Assembly (NCBI RefSeq): GCF_026625745.1
Contig: NZ_CP113061.1
Span: forward strand, 930,001 to 994,000
DNA from: Asticcacaulis sp. SL142
GTDB lineage: Bacteria > Pseudomonadota > Alphaproteobacteria > Caulobacterales > Caulobacteraceae
DNA length: 64,000 bases
Direction: 5' to 3'
Below are positions 1 through 8,562 of this stretch, piece after piece (within the stretch, counting starts at the first letter, position 1; the number at the start of each line of letters is the position of its first letter). The notes below the pieces were generated by a model, which was not told where the DNA came from, searched no databases, and saw nothing but the letters and a program-made list of their open reading frames with translations. The translations under genes were made by a program, and so were the position numbers.

Positions 1-1
1 G

Positions 2-1084
2 GACGTGTTTGGGGCGACACCGGAAAATCCGGTTATCCTGAACTTGCCGGCGACGGTTGAGGTCTCCATGCCCAACCTCTATGCCGATCAGATCGAGTAT
101 TTCTGCCGTAAGCTGTCGCGCCGGGATGCCGCGATCATTTCGATCCATCCGCACAATGACCGCGGCACCGGCATTGCGGCGGCTGAACTGTCGCTGCTGG
201 CGGGGGCTGACCGGATCGAAGGCTGTCTGTTCGGTAATGGCGAGCGTACCGGCAATGTCGATCTGGTGACCTTGGCGCTCAATCTTTATACGCAGGGCAT
301 CACCCCAAACCTTGATTTCTCTGACATGCGCTCAGTCGTACGCACGGTCGAATACTGCAACGCCCTGCCCGTCCATCCGCGCCACCCCTACGCCGGTGAA
401 CTGGTGTTCACTGCCTTTTCGGGCTCTCATCAGGACGCCATCCGCAAAGGCTTTGCCGCCCATGAAGAGCGCAATGACGGCATTTGGGAAATGCCCTATC
501 TGCCGATTGATCCGGCCGATCTAGGCGAAAGCTATGAAGCCGTCATCCGTGTCAACTCCCAGTCAGGCAAGGGCGGCATCGCCTGGATACTGGAGCAGGA
601 TAAGGGCTTGAAACTGCCGCGCCGGTTTCAGGTCGATTTTTCGCGCAAGGTTCAGGAAATCGCCGACGCAACGGGTAAGGAAATGCACGCCGAAGACATC
701 TGGCATGCATTTGAAGGTGCCTATCACCTGAACGGTGAGCAAAAATATGAACTGCTAGAATACGCTGATTCCGGTATTTTGCGCACCGGTGGCGAGCGTT
801 TGTTTGCCGGTCGCATCCGCCATGACGGGGTCGAAGTGCCCGTCAATGGTCGCGGCAATGGTTTGATTTCGTCGGCGGTCAATGCGCTTAACGACAGCTA
901 TGGCTTAGGGTTGGAAGTCGTCGATTTCCACGAACACGCGCTTTACAAAGGCACGGACGCTAAGGCCGTCGCCTATGTCGAATGCAAAACCCCCGATGAC
1001 CGGAAGGTGTTCGGCGTGGGCATTGATTCCGATACGGCTACCGCGTCGGTCAAGGCGATACTATCAGCTGCAAACGCATTGTAA
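2..1084 (+). CDS. leuA: 2-isopropylmalate synthase, 3' part (start outside window)
   Basis: This is the C-terminal 360 or so residues of 2-isopropylmalate synthase, which condenses acetyl-CoA with 2-oxoisovalerate in the first committed step of leucine biosynthesis. The frame is open from base 2, so the apparent GTG start at 5 is an internal valine. The segment SIHPHNDRGTGIAAAEL carries the HxH metal ligands of the HMGL-like TIM barrel, and GNGERTGNVDLVTLALN is the typical LeuA signature. The region after about residue 230 is the linker plus the C-terminal LeuA dimer domain that binds leucine for feedback inhibition. The spacing and the motif YAGELVFTAFSGSHQDAI fit the long-type LeuA (about 550 residues). 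A GC-rich hairpin follows the stop codon. Confidence 0.95.
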   Translation, partial: DVFGATPENPVILNLPATVEVSMPNLYADQIEYFCRKLSRRDAAIISIHPHNDRGTGIAAAELSLLAGADRIEGCLFGNGERTGNVDLVTLALNLYTQGITPNLDFSDMRSVVRTVEYCNALPVHPRHPYAGELVFTAFSGSHQDAIRKGFAAHEERNDGIWEMPYLPIDPADLGESYEAVIRVNSQSGKGGIAWILEQDKGLKLPRRFQVDFSRKVQEIADATGKEMHAEDIWHAFEGAYHLNGEQKYELLEYADSGILRTGGERLFAGRIRHDGVEVPVNGRGNGLISSAVNALNDSYGLGLEVVDFHEHALYKGTDAKAVAYVECKTPDDRKVFGVGIDSDTATASVKAILSAANAL

Positions 1085-1088
1085 TCCT

Positions 1089-1213
1089 TAGAACTCCCCC
1101 TGCAACAGGGGGAGCTTTCATTTGACAAGTCAAATGAAAGAGAGGGTGAAACGGCCCACGGAATCCCCCCTCCGTCTTTTGCTAACGCACCCCCCCCGTA
1201 AACGGGGGAGGAG
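1089..1213. repeat. Extragenic palindromic repeat, copy 1
   Basis: The leuA-ung gap holds a GC-rich hairpin (1094-1114), a perfect 12-bp inverted repeat (CTTTCATTTGAC at 1115-1126 against 1129-1140), and then a module CCCCCTCCGTC, TTTTGC, CACCCCCCCCGTAAACGGGGGAGGA. The same right-hand module, with small changes, recurs at 18107-18237 between kdpA and kdpB. This points to a dispersed REP-like family in the genome. No protein is encoded. Confidence 0.65.
1094..1118 (+). terminator. GC-rich hairpin after leuA
   Basis: CTCCCCCTG and CAGGGGGAG pair perfectly around a CAA loop ten bases after the leuA stop, followed by CTTTCATTT. The T-run is poor, so this may be part of the extragenic repeat that doubles as a transcription end. 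Confidence 0.5.
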
Positions 1214-1217
1214 AAGA

Positions 1218-1901
1218 TTAAGGCAATTGCCAGTCGATAGGTTTTTGGCTTTTTGACTTAAGAAATTCATTCGTTTTTGAAAACGGCTTAGATCCCAGAA
1301 ATCCGTTATGGGCCGATAGCGGCGAAGGGTGGGCCGATTTGATCACCAGATGCTTATCGGCGTTCACAAACGCCGCTTTTTTCTGCGCATATGCCCCCCA
1401 CAGAATGAACACCACCGGATGCGGCAGATCATTAACCGCGCGAATGACGGCATCTGTAAAGCGCTCCCAGCCCTTACCCTGATGGGAGGCCGCCTGCGCC
1501 ATCTCGACCGTCAGCACCGCATTCAGCAGCAGCACGCCCTGCTTGGCCCAGTGCTCCAGAAAGCCATGACGGGCGGGCGGGATGCCGAGATCGGCCTGTA
1601 ATTCCTTATAGATATTGGCCAGTGACGGCGGCGTTTTCACACCCGGACGCACCGAAAACGACAGACCATGCGCCTGACCTTCGCCGTGATAGGGGTCTTG
1701 TCCCAAAATCACCACTTTGACGCTGTCGAGCGGCGTCAGGTTAAGGGCTGCGAAATATTCCGAACCCTTGGGGAATATGCGTTTACCCGCCGACTTCTCC
1801 GCCGTCAGAAAGGTTTTCAGCGCCTGCATATAGGATGCTGAAAACTCCCCTTCGAGGGCAGATTTCCATTGCTCATCAAGGGCGATATCGGCCACGGCCA
1901 C
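1218..1901 (-). CDS. ung: Uracil-DNA glycosylase, family 1
   Basis: This enzyme excises uracil from DNA to start base excision repair. The 227-residue length is normal for the family. The water-activating motif [18 protein letters not shown] is at about residues 66-83, with the catalytic Asp in GQDPYH. The DNA-intercalation loop [18 protein letters not shown] is near residues 190-208, and [10 protein letters not shown] is also typical. The ATG at 1901 is the only convincing start. The gene stands alone, convergent with leuA, with an extragenic palindrome between them. Nothing is unusual in the sequence. Confidence 0.97.
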   Translation of the reverse strand: MAVADIALDEQWKSALEGEFSASYMQALKTFLTAEKSAGKRIFPKGSEYFAALNLTPLDSVKVVILGQDPYHGEGQAHGLSFSVRPGVKTPPSLANIYKELQADLGIPPARHGFLEHWAKQGVLLLNAVLTVEMAQAASHQGKGWERFTDAVIRAVNDLPHPVVFILWGAYAQKKAAFVNADKHLVIKSAHPSPLSAHNGFLGSKPFSKTNEFLKSKSQKPIDWQLP

Positions 1902-1959
1902 CTCCGCAAATAGAGCGTCAGCAAGCCGTGACTCTCATCATAAGGTCAAGACCAAAGCC

Positions 1960-3000
1960 TTAACCTTTCAACGTCGCCATATCGATGACAAAGCGATAGC
2001 GAACATCGGATTTGATCACCCGTTCATAGGCGGCATTGATGTCTTTGATGTCGATAACTTCGATATCTGAGACGATGTTGTGCTCACCACAGAAATCGAG
2101 CATTTCCTGAGTTTCCTTGATCGAGCCGATCATCGAACCGGCCAGTGACTTACGACCGGCGATTAGAGCGAAAGCGCTGACCGGTACGGGGTTATCCGGC
2201 ACCCCCACAAGCACCATGGTGCCGTCGACCTTGACGAGACCAAGATAAGCGTTCCAGTCGATCGGGGCCGACACCGTGTTGATGATTAGGTCGAACGACC
2301 CGGCCAGAGCCTCAAAGGTTTTCGGATCATTGGTCGGATAATAATGATCAGCCCCCAGACGCAGGGCATCGTCCTTCTTGGCCATAGATTGGCTAAGCAC
2401 GGTAACCTCTGCCCCCAGCGCATGGGCCAGTTTCACGCCCATATGGCCAAGACCGCCCAAGCCGATAATGGCGACCTTCTTGCCCGGCCCGGCGTTCCAG
2501 TGCTTGAGTGGCGACCACAGGGTGATACCTGCGCACAACAGAGGCGCGGCCCCATCGAGCGGCAGATTGTCCGGCACCGACAGGACATAGCCTTCCTTGA
2601 CGACAATGTGGTCGGAATAGCCGCCGTAGGTCGGCTGGCCGTCGGCGTCACGGTCGTTATAGGTCTGGGTCAGGCCGGGCAGATATTGCTCAGCATCCAC
2701 ATCGCGCTGGCAGTGGCGGCAGGAATCGACAAAACAGCCAACACCAACCCGGTCGCCTTCTTTGAATTTACTGACTTTGGCACCGACCTTGGTGACAACA
2801 CCGACGATTTCATGACCGGGCACCTGCGGGTAGATGCCGGGGAACCATTCGTCGCGGACCTGGTGGATATCGGAATGGCAAACGCCGCAGAACTGGATAT
2901 CGATGACCACATCGTCATCATTCGGTTCGCGGCGCTCGAACGAAAATGCTTGCAATGGGGCTTTAGGCGCAAGGGCGGCATAGCCTTTGGCGGTGCTCAT
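1960..3000 (-). CDS. Zinc-type NAD(P)-dependent alcohol dehydrogenase (YahK/CAD-like), structural-zinc cysteines lost
   Basis: A medium-chain dehydrogenase/reductase of the cinnamyl-alcohol/YahK group, expected to reduce aldehydes with NAD(P)H. The catalytic zinc site is intact: CGVCHSD near residue 38, GHEIVG near residue 61, and a later Cys in LLCAGIT. The Rossmann motif GLGGLGHMG is near residue 180. In most relatives the structural zinc is held by four cysteines in a loop of the form SCxxCxxC...YC. Here the loop reads [17 protein letters not shown], so only two of the four remain and the loop is one residue shorter. The length (346) is otherwise normal. The substrate is not predictable. 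It is a single gene between ung and the RluA-type gene. Confidence 0.9.
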   Translation of the reverse strand: MSTAKGYAALAPKAPLQAFSFERREPNDDDVVIDIQFCGVCHSDIHQVRDEWFPGIYPQVPGHEIVGVVTKVGAKVSKFKEGDRVGVGCFVDSCRHCQRDVDAEQYLPGLTQTYNDRDADGQPTYGGYSDHIVVKEGYVLSVPDNLPLDGAAPLLCAGITLWSPLKHWNAGPGKKVAIIGLGGLGHMGVKLAHALGAEVTVLSQSMAKKDDALRLGADHYYPTNDPKTFEALAGSFDLIINTVSAPIDWNAYLGLVKVDGTMVLVGVPDNPVPVSAFALIAGRKSLAGSMIGSIKETQEMLDFCGEHNIVSDIEVIDIKDINAAYERVIKSDVRYRFVIDMATLKG

Positions 3001-3075
3001 GGGTCATGTCCTTATTGTTGGGGTTACAGATGTCATATAGGCACGACCTGAGCGGGGTTTAAGGGTAACCGCGTC

Positions 3076-3726
3076 CTAAAACTTGACCTCAGAGACATAA
3101 TCCACAGGCTGTTGCGTCTGCGGGTGCGGCAGGCGCAGGGATTGCGCGTGCAGCAGCATACGCGGGCTAAGCCTACGCACCTCATCGGAAGCATAAAACT
3201 CATCACCGACAATGGGATGACCAATCGCCATCATATGCACCCGCAACTGATGTGACCTGCCGGTGACCGGCTCCAACTCCACCCGCGTCCGGTCGCTAAG
3301 GCGCTCAAGCACGCGGTAGCGCGTCAGGCTGGGCTTACCGATATCATGGTCAACCCTCTGGCGCGGGCGGTTAGGCCAGTCGGTGATCAGCGGCAGATCA
3401 ACCGCGCCCTCATCGGCCGCCACCTGTCCGGCCACCACCGCCACATAGTGTTTATCAACCTGGCGCGCCTCAAAGGCCATCGACAGGCTGCGGTGGGCCG
3501 CTTTGCCGCGCGCCATCACCATAAGGCCGGAGGTCGCCATATCGAGCCGGTGTACGATCAGCGCATCAGGAAACGCCGCCTGCACGCGCACCGCCACACA
3601 GTCCTGATTGGCCTCACCCCGTCCCGGCACACTGAGCAGGCCTGCGGGTTTGTCGACGACAATTAGATAATCATCGCTATATATAATCAGCGGTAAGGAC
3701 ATGGGCCTGTCATAACCCATAGCCAT
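3076..3726 (-). CDS. RluA-family pseudouridine synthase
   Basis: This enzyme isomerises uridine to pseudouridine in structured RNA. The catalytic motif HRLDMATSGLMVMA holds the active-site Asp, and VTGRSHQLRVHM and GHPIVGDEFY are further family motifs. At 216 residues it lacks an S4 RNA-binding domain and matches the short RluA type (dual 23S rRNA and tRNA specificity in E. coli) rather than RluC or RluD; the exact target uridine cannot be told from sequence. Two starts are possible, the ATG at 3726 and an ATG at 3702 giving MSLPLIIYSDD; the longer is used here. Confidence 0.9.
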   Translation of the reverse strand: MAMGYDRPMSLPLIIYSDDYLIVVDKPAGLLSVPGRGEANQDCVAVRVQAAFPDALIVHRLDMATSGLMVMARGKAAHRSLSMAFEARQVDKHYVAVVAGQVAADEGAVDLPLITDWPNRPRQRVDHDIGKPSLTRYRVLERLSDRTRVELEPVTGRSHQLRVHMMAIGHPIVGDEFYASDEVRRLSPRMLLHAQSLRLPHPQTQQPVDYVSEVKF

Positions 3727-3776
3727 TTCCGTTCAAGCCGGGAATCGTTTTAAGTCTGCAGGGTACGGAGATTGAT

Positions 3777-5123
3777 ATGAACGATGTATGGGAAGCGCGG
3801 CAGAAACCGGAACGTAAAGCCGACGATGACGCCCGTTCGCCCTTTGATGTCGATTATGCCCGCATCATCCATTCGGCGTCGTTCCGCCGGTTGCAGGGCA
3901 AGACCCAGATCCTGAACCTGGGCGACAGTGATTTTTACCGCACCCGCCTGACCCATTCGCTGGAGGTGGCGCAAATCGCCGGCGGGCTGGTGCGGCAGTT
4001 TCAGACCTTCGCCAAAGACCACCCCGCCTGCCCGCATCTACCGCCGATCAGTCTGGTGCAGACCTTGGGCTTTGCTCATGACCTCGGCCACCCGCCATTC
4101 GGGCATGGTGGGGAAACCGCGCTGAATTATTGTATGCGCAACGACGGCGGCTTTGAAGGCAATGGCCAGACTTTGCGCATCCTGACCAAACTGGAGAATT
4201 TCTCCAAAGCCAATGGCGCCAATCTGACGCGGCGGTCTCTGTTGGGCGTTTTAAAATATCCGGTGGCCTATAGTGCCGCCCGCAGCCCTGAAATTGTCCC
4301 GACGATTCAGGACGGCCCATCAGCCATCCGCATTATTGATCGCCATGCGTCTGAGCCGCCAAAATCCTATTTAGATTGCGAAACACAAGTCGTTGAATGG
4401 GCGCTGTCGCCGCTATCAATTGCCGATCGCAATCGATTTCAAGCCATTGATAAAAAAGACGGAAAGCACGCCAGAACGCGCCACAAATCGCTCGATTGTT
4501 CGATCATGGATATTGCCGACGACATCGCCTACGGCGTCCATGATTTCGAAGATGCTATCGCTTTGGGACTAATCCGGGAGGGCGATTTCAGGCGCGCGGT
4601 GTTAGAGCCCGACTGCGCGGTCTTCCTGAATTACCTTAACGAAAAATACCCGGATAAGTGCGGTAACGATGTCTATGAGCACTTTGTCCGTAGCTTATTT
4701 TCGGATTCCAACACCCGCAAGATGTTCATCAATATTCTGGTGCGGTTCCTTATGGCCAATGTCCGCTTAGAAGATAACGGCCTGTTTGACGAACCGCTGT
4801 TGCGTTACCGTGCGGGCATGACCGGGGCGCACCATCATTTCCTTAAGGCCCTGAAGGATATTGTGTTCGATAAGGTCATCAAAAGCCCGCAGGTTCAGCA
4901 CCTTGAGTTCAAGGGCCAGAACATGGTCGTGGCCGTGTTTGAAACTTTCGAGAGTGATCCAAAAGCCTTTTTACCCACTGATGCTTATGAGAAATTTGCG
5001 GCATCAGGGGGTGACAAACGCATCATATGCGACCACATTTCAGGCATGACCGATGGCCACCTCATGAAGACCTATGAGCGCCTGTTCAGCCCGCGCATGG
5101 GGTCGGTATTTGATAAATTGTAA
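3777..5123 (+). CDS. dgt: Deoxyguanosinetriphosphate triphosphohydrolase-like protein
   Basis: An HD-superfamily dNTPase that splits dNTPs into deoxynucleoside and triphosphate. Metal-binding residues appear in order: H in RTRLTHSLEVAQIA (about residue 62), HD in FAHDLGHPPFGHGGE (about residues 102-116), and D in SIMDIADDIAYGVHD (about residues 241-255). The length of 448 residues and the N-terminal FDVDYARIIHSASFRRLQGK fit the Dgt type-2 branch common in Proteobacteria. A ribosome binding site GGAG lies about seven bases before the ATG. The gene is followed after eight bases by a glutathione peroxidase and may be cotranscribed with it. Confidence 0.93.
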   Translation: MNDVWEARQKPERKADDDARSPFDVDYARIIHSASFRRLQGKTQILNLGDSDFYRTRLTHSLEVAQIAGGLVRQFQTFAKDHPACPHLPPISLVQTLGFAHDLGHPPFGHGGETALNYCMRNDGGFEGNGQTLRILTKLENFSKANGANLTRRSLLGVLKYPVAYSAARSPEIVPTIQDGPSAIRIIDRHASEPPKSYLDCETQVVEWALSPLSIADRNRFQAIDKKDGKHARTRHKSLDCSIMDIADDIAYGVHDFEDAIALGLIREGDFRRAVLEPDCAVFLNYLNEKYPDKCGNDVYEHFVRSLFSDSNTRKMFINILVRFLMANVRLEDNGLFDEPLLRYRAGMTGAHHHFLKALKDIVFDKVIKSPQVQHLEFKGQNMVVAVFETFESDPKAFLPTDAYEKFAASGGDKRIICDHISGMTDGHLMKTYERLFSPRMGSVFDKL

Positions 5124-5131
5124 GGACGCGT

Positions 5132-5674
5132 ATGACCGACATTGCCAATATTCCGCTCACCACCATTGAGGGTGCGCCTGCCACGCTTAGCGACTATGCG
5201 GGTAAGGTTGTCCTGCTGGTCAATGTCGCGTCTAAATGCGGCCTGACCCCGCAATATGAGGGGCTGGAGGCGCTGTACCGTGCCCGCAAGGATGATGGGC
5301 TGGTCGTGCTGGGCTTTCCCGCCAACAACTTCATGGGCCAGGAACCCGGCAGTGAGGATGAGATCGCCAATTTCTGTTCGCTGAGCTATGACGTCACCTT
5401 TCCGATGTTTGCCAAACTGAGCGTCAAGGGTGCGGATCAGCATCCACTGTATGCCGCTTTGACCGCAGCCGCCCCCGTAACCACCGGCGATGAGATCATG
5501 AAGGCCAAGCTGCAATCCTATGGTCTGGCCTCGCCTGCGCCCGGCGAAGTGTTGTGGAATTTCGAGAAGTTCCTGATCGGCCGCGATGGTCAGGTCAAGG
5601 GCCGCTTTTCGCCGGACGTCACCACCGATGACAAACGGTTGCAAACCGCCATTAATGCGGAGTTGACGGCCTGA
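5132..5674 (+). CDS. Glutathione peroxidase (cysteine type)
   Basis: A thiol peroxidase that reduces hydroperoxides. The peroxidatic Cys is in NVASKCGLTPQYEGLEALY (about residue 36) and is a normal cysteine, not selenocysteine. The Gln and Trp of the catalytic tetrad are in FPANNFMGQEPG and VLWNFEKFLIGRDG. Length (180) is slightly above the usual 160 because of extra residues around AAPVTTGDEIMKAKLQ. It has no signal peptide and is probably cytosolic. AAGGA precedes the ATG. The stop codon TGA is directly followed by the ATG of the MOSC gene, so the two are likely translated together. Confidence 0.93.
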   Translation: MTDIANIPLTTIEGAPATLSDYAGKVVLLVNVASKCGLTPQYEGLEALYRARKDDGLVVLGFPANNFMGQEPGSEDEIANFCSLSYDVTFPMFAKLSVKGADQHPLYAALTAAAPVTTGDEIMKAKLQSYGLASPAPGEVLWNFEKFLIGRDGQVKGRFSPDVTTDDKRLQTAINAELTA

Positions 5675-6214
5675 ATGGCGCTTAATCCGGCATCCCCTCT
5701 GGCGCAACTGATGCTGTCCCCGGTGCGAGCTGGCCGTGTCGAATGGATTGGCATCCGTCCGGCCCGCCGCGCGGCTATGCTGACACCTGACAGGATCGAA
5801 TTAAACTCACAGGACGGCATTGTCGGTGATCGCTACATGAGTAAAACCACCGGCAACCGCCATGTGACCCTGATCCAGAGCGAGCATCTGATGGCCATCG
5901 CCTGCTTTCTGGGCCGCGATCAGGTCACGCCCGAAGACCTGCGCCGTAATATTGTCGTGTCGGGCCTGAACCTGCTGGCGCTCAAGGATCGTGAATTCCG
6001 GCTGGGAAGCGCCACCCTCAAAATGACCGGCGACTGCCATCCCTGCTCGCGCATGGAAGAGACCTTTGGGCCCGGCGGCTATAACGCGGTGCGCGGCCAC
6101 GGCGGCATTACGGCACGGGTGATCATGGCAGGCACGGTAGCGATTGGCGAGACCGTTGTTCCGATGTCAGCACCAATAAACAATATGACGCCTCAAGATC
6201 ACAATGCCGTTTAA
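5675..6214 (+). CDS. MOSC domain-containing protein
   Basis: MOSC domains are sulfur-carrier modules related to the C-terminal domain of molybdenum cofactor sulfurase. The core motifs are visible: GIVGDRYMSK, RHVTLIQSEHL, LRRNIVVSGLNLLALK and, near residue 127, GDCHPCSRMEETFGPGGYNAVRGHGG with the conserved cysteine. At 179 residues it is a stand-alone MOSC protein like YiiM or YuaD. No molybdoenzyme genes are nearby, so its partner is unknown. It starts immediately after the stop of the peroxidase gene, which suggests translational coupling. Confidence 0.85.
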   Translation: MALNPASPLAQLMLSPVRAGRVEWIGIRPARRAAMLTPDRIELNSQDGIVGDRYMSKTTGNRHVTLIQSEHLMAIACFLGRDQVTPEDLRRNIVVSGLNLLALKDREFRLGSATLKMTGDCHPCSRMEETFGPGGYNAVRGHGGITARVIMAGTVAIGETVVPMSAPINNMTPQDHNAV

Positions 6215-6216
6215 GC

Positions 6217-6255
6217 TTCAGGCCCGCCCTGCCGTCAAAGCAAGTCGGGCCTGAA
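6217..6255. terminator. Bidirectional hairpin between convergent genes
   Basis: TTCAGGCCCG (6217-6226) pairs perfectly with CGGGCCTGAA (6246-6255). It sits between the convergent MOSC and DUF2807 genes. There is no long T-run on either side, so its strength as a terminator is uncertain. Confidence 0.5.
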
Positions 6256-6264
6256 AGTATGGAT

Positions 6265-7035
6265 CTACTCCTGATCGACGCTGCCGAGGCCGGATATATC
6301 CGTACTCACACTCGCAGGCTTGCCTTTCAGGTCGACATTTCCGGTTCCTGAAACCGACACGTTGACTTTGCCAGTGGCGGCAATCGTGGCATCACCGGCC
6401 CCGCTGACATCGATATTGGCATCGACGGTTTGCAGGTTCTCAAGCTCGGCATCGCCCATGCCGGAAATGTCGACATTCAGCGCCTGAGTGCGCCCCGCAA
6501 CCTCCGCCTGACCGGCCCCGGAGATATCCAGATCAAGCTTTGGCTGGTCGTAATTGATCACCTCAAGATCGCCAATGCCGGAAATCCCAAAGCTGGTGAC
6601 CGAAGGGGCCGTGATTTCGACCGTAAGGTGACCGCTGTTGGGCCGGAACTTACCGCCGTTCCAATTGAAATTGATGTGCTTTTCATTGTCAGCGCCATCT
6701 TTTATCGTCAGGCGGCCACCATCGAGCACCACCTGATCGACCATAGTCTTGTCACCGGTGATTTTCACGGATGCCACTGGCCCCTGCGTATAGATCACAT
6801 CCGCCGGTATGTTGATGTCAAGCCGGTCACCACCCGTCCAGGTCAGGGCGCGAGTTGTGGTTTCCGTGGCCTTAGTGGTGCTGCGGACGACGATGCTGTG
6901 GTCGCCGTCTTCGAACCGTGCCCAGTTCCATCCGTCTGCGGCCATGTCGCGGCTGAACAGGGCGGCAGTGATGCCTAAGCTGACCACCGACAGGACAAGG
7001 CCCGCACCCGCGACGATAAAGAGTTTGCGTATCAT
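6265..7035 (-). CDS. DUF2807 (GIN-type) envelope protein
   Basis: A 256-residue protein with an N-terminal signal or membrane anchor (about residues 4-28) followed by short repeats that suit a right-handed beta-solenoid: ISGIGDLEV, ISGAGQAEV, ISGMGDAEL, VSGAGDATI, VSGTGNVDL and ISGLGSVDQ. This is the hallmark of the DUF2807 / putative auto-transporter adhesin head GIN family. The function of the family is not established; the protein is expected to be periplasmic or surface-exposed. It is the last gene of a three-gene operon with a PadR regulator and a DUF1700 membrane protein, an arrangement seen in many bacteria. Confidence 0.85.
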   Translation of the reverse strand: MIRKLFIVAGAGLVLSVVSLGITAALFSRDMAADGWNWARFEDGDHSIVVRSTTKATETTTRALTWTGGDRLDINIPADVIYTQGPVASVKITGDKTMVDQVVLDGGRLTIKDGADNEKHINFNWNGGKFRPNSGHLTVEITAPSVTSFGISGIGDLEVINYDQPKLDLDISGAGQAEVAGRTQALNVDISGMGDAELENLQTVDANIDVSGAGDATIAATGKVNVSVSGTGNVDLKGKPASVSTDISGLGSVDQE

Positions 7036-7061
7036 GATAAATCTCCTTCAGAGGGGCCAGA

Positions 7062-7631
7062 TCAGGCCGACTGAACATTCAGGGCGGGTTTCAGGAGGCG
7101 GTAGTGCAGGCGCGCATACCAGACGATGCCATTTACGAACCAGATGGTCACGGCAGCCGTCAAAGCGGCGACCGTCACGGACGCAGCCATCAGGCCAAGC
7201 CCGCCCAACAATGAGGCCGCGGCCCCGCCCGGCAAGCCCATGAACGGCCCGGCGGCAAACAGTGCGCCGCCACCAATGAAAGCGCCAACGGCTCCGAAAA
7301 AGAACCCGACGAGGGTTCCGGCAATAGCCATAACAATCGGCAATAGCACCAGAATATCGAGCGCCCCCAGACCAATAACCGCAAAGACGGCGGTCACCGC
7401 TGACGACGGCGTTTTGGAGTCTTCCCAGCGCTTCATGCCGGCCTCGGTGCGCAGTTCGCGGGCCAGACGCTCCGGATCACCCAAAGCCTGAGCCACTTCG
7501 GCTTCGGTACGGCCTGCGGCAGCCCCATCAGCAAAGTGGGTTTCGTAATCGGCCACAATATCGGCAATGGCGCTGGCCGGAAGGTCAGACAGACCGGCCT
7601 TAAGTTTAGTGAGAAATTCAGTACGGGTCAT
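7062..7631 (-). CDS. DUF1700-type membrane protein
   Basis: The first 70 residues hold the typical DUF1700/HAAS cytoplasmic helices (MTRTEFLTKLKAGLSDLP, then IVADYETHFADGAAAGRTE and VAQALGDPERLARELR). They are followed by three or four hydrophobic helices rich in Gly and Ala. Proteins of this type are encoded next to PadR regulators and DUF2807 or DUF4097 proteins and are thought to act in envelope stress or signalling; that role is an inference from families, not from this sequence. The stop of padR lies three bases upstream of its ATG, so the two are coupled. Confidence 0.85.
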   Translation of the reverse strand: MTRTEFLTKLKAGLSDLPASAIADIVADYETHFADGAAAGRTEAEVAQALGDPERLARELRTEAGMKRWEDSKTPSSAVTAVFAVIGLGALDILVLLPIVMAIAGTLVGFFFGAVGAFIGGGALFAAGPFMGLPGGAAASLLGGLGLMAASVTVAALTAAVTIWFVNGIVWYARLHYRLLKPALNVQSA

Positions 7632-7634
7632 GGA

Positions 7635-7994
7635 TCAGGCCTCGTTTACGGGTTGCGGTTCAGCGGGCTCAGCTAGGGGCTCAAGCAGGGCGTCAACCGC
7701 GCGGGCAAACCCGCGCCATTCGTTGCTTTGTGCCTTAAGCGCCTTATGACCCGCCGGGGTCAGACGATAGTATTTACGTGACGGACCGGATGAGGATTCG
7801 ACCAGATAGGTTTCCACCAGACCGTCCGTCTGCATGCGCCGCATCAGGGGGTAGATCGTCCCTTCGCCCATGCCGATCGCGCCTGACAACAGGCTGGCGA
7901 TCTCATAGGCATAGTTTTCGCGGCGGGCGAGCACGGCCAGGACACACAGGCCCAGCACGCCCTTTTTAAGTTGTATATCAATAGGTTCAGGCAT
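7635..7994 (-). CDS. PadR-family transcriptional regulator
   Basis: A 119-residue winged-helix regulator. The PadR core is clear: IDIQLKKGVLGLCVLAVL, YAYEIASLL, GEGTIYPLMRRMQTDGLVET and SGPSRKYYRLTPAGHKAL. The ATG at 7994 (MPEPIDIQ) is chosen because GGAAGG lies upstream at good spacing; the longer frame to 8042 has no homology-like N-terminus. It is the first gene of the operon and probably represses it. Two near-identical 12-bp motifs upstream are candidate binding sites. Confidence 0.9.
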   Translation of the reverse strand: MPEPIDIQLKKGVLGLCVLAVLARRENYAYEIASLLSGAIGMGEGTIYPLMRRMQTDGLVETYLVESSSGPSRKYYRLTPAGHKALKAQSNEWRGFARAVDALLEPLAEPAEPQPVNEA

Positions 7995-8050
7995 TTTCCC
8001 ATCCTTCCGCCGAAGCGCTCGGGCTGCGGTGATCAATCTCACCGGCTGAT

Positions 8051-8097
8051 TACCTATCTATAGCAAGCTACCATTCACTGCAAGATACCTATCGATA
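8051..8097. promoter_or_regulatory. Paired 12-bp motifs upstream of padR, possible operator
   Basis: TACCTATCTATA (8051-8062) and TACCTATCGATA (8086-8097) differ at one base and lie 35 bp apart upstream of the padR start at 7994. The second contains the palindrome TATCGATA. This is a candidate autoregulatory operator; no binding data exist here. Confidence 0.35.
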
Positions 8098-8130
8098 CAT
8101 AACGCATTTGTAATGTTCACCTCAAAACAG

Positions 8131-8158
8131 AAAAAAGCCCGCCGGTGTGGCGAGCTTT
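8131..8158 (-). terminator. Rho-independent terminator after the ArsC/Spx-like gene
   Basis: On the minus strand AGCTCGCC pairs with GGCGGGCT with one G-T type mismatch, followed by a run of six T. It lies just after the stop at 8162. Confidence 0.75.
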
Positions 8159-8161
8159 GGG

Positions 8162-8509
8162 TTACTTGAAGACGTTCTCGTAAATATCCGGCTTGAACCC
8201 GGCAATCAGTTGATCCCCGGTATCGAGTATGGGCCGCCGGATCATCGACGGTTGCGCTTGCATTAGCCGCAACGCCTTGGCCTCATCCAGATCAGCGCGA
8301 TCTTCGTCCGGCAGTTTCCGAAACGTCGTGCCGGAGGTATTGATCAACTTTTGCCAGCCGATGCGATCAGCCCAACCTTCGAGAACATCCTGCCCGATGC
8401 TCAATGCCTTATAGTCATGGAACACAGCCTCAACACCACGCGCCTCCAGCCAGTGGCGGGCCTTGGCCATAGTGTCGCAATTCTTGATGCCATAGATTTT
8501 CACAGCCAC
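8162..8509 (-). CDS. ArsC/Spx-family thioredoxin-fold protein (YffB-like)
   Basis: A 115-residue protein of the arsenate reductase/Spx superfamily. It starts MAVKIYGIKNCDTMAKARHW, where Cys11 is the single active cysteine. INTSGTTFRKL and MIRRPILDTGD are the conserved middle and C-terminal motifs of the YffB/PA3664 subgroup. The substrate is not known; members are usually annotated as glutathione-dependent reductases. It is a single gene with its own terminator and is not near arsenic-resistance genes, so a role in arsenate detoxification is not supported. Confidence 0.88.
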   Translation of the reverse strand: MAVKIYGIKNCDTMAKARHWLEARGVEAVFHDYKALSIGQDVLEGWADRIGWQKLINTSGTTFRKLPDEDRADLDEAKALRLMQAQPSMIRRPILDTGDQLIAGFKPDIYENVFK

Positions 8510-8562
8510 GAGTCACTCCTGAGCAATGTATATCTGCTCATAGCCGTCCTGCGGACAGGGTT

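Noticed and set aside
2344-3051. 235-codon open frame antisense to the alcohol dehydrogenase
   Set aside because: Complement of a well-supported dehydrogenase; no motif.
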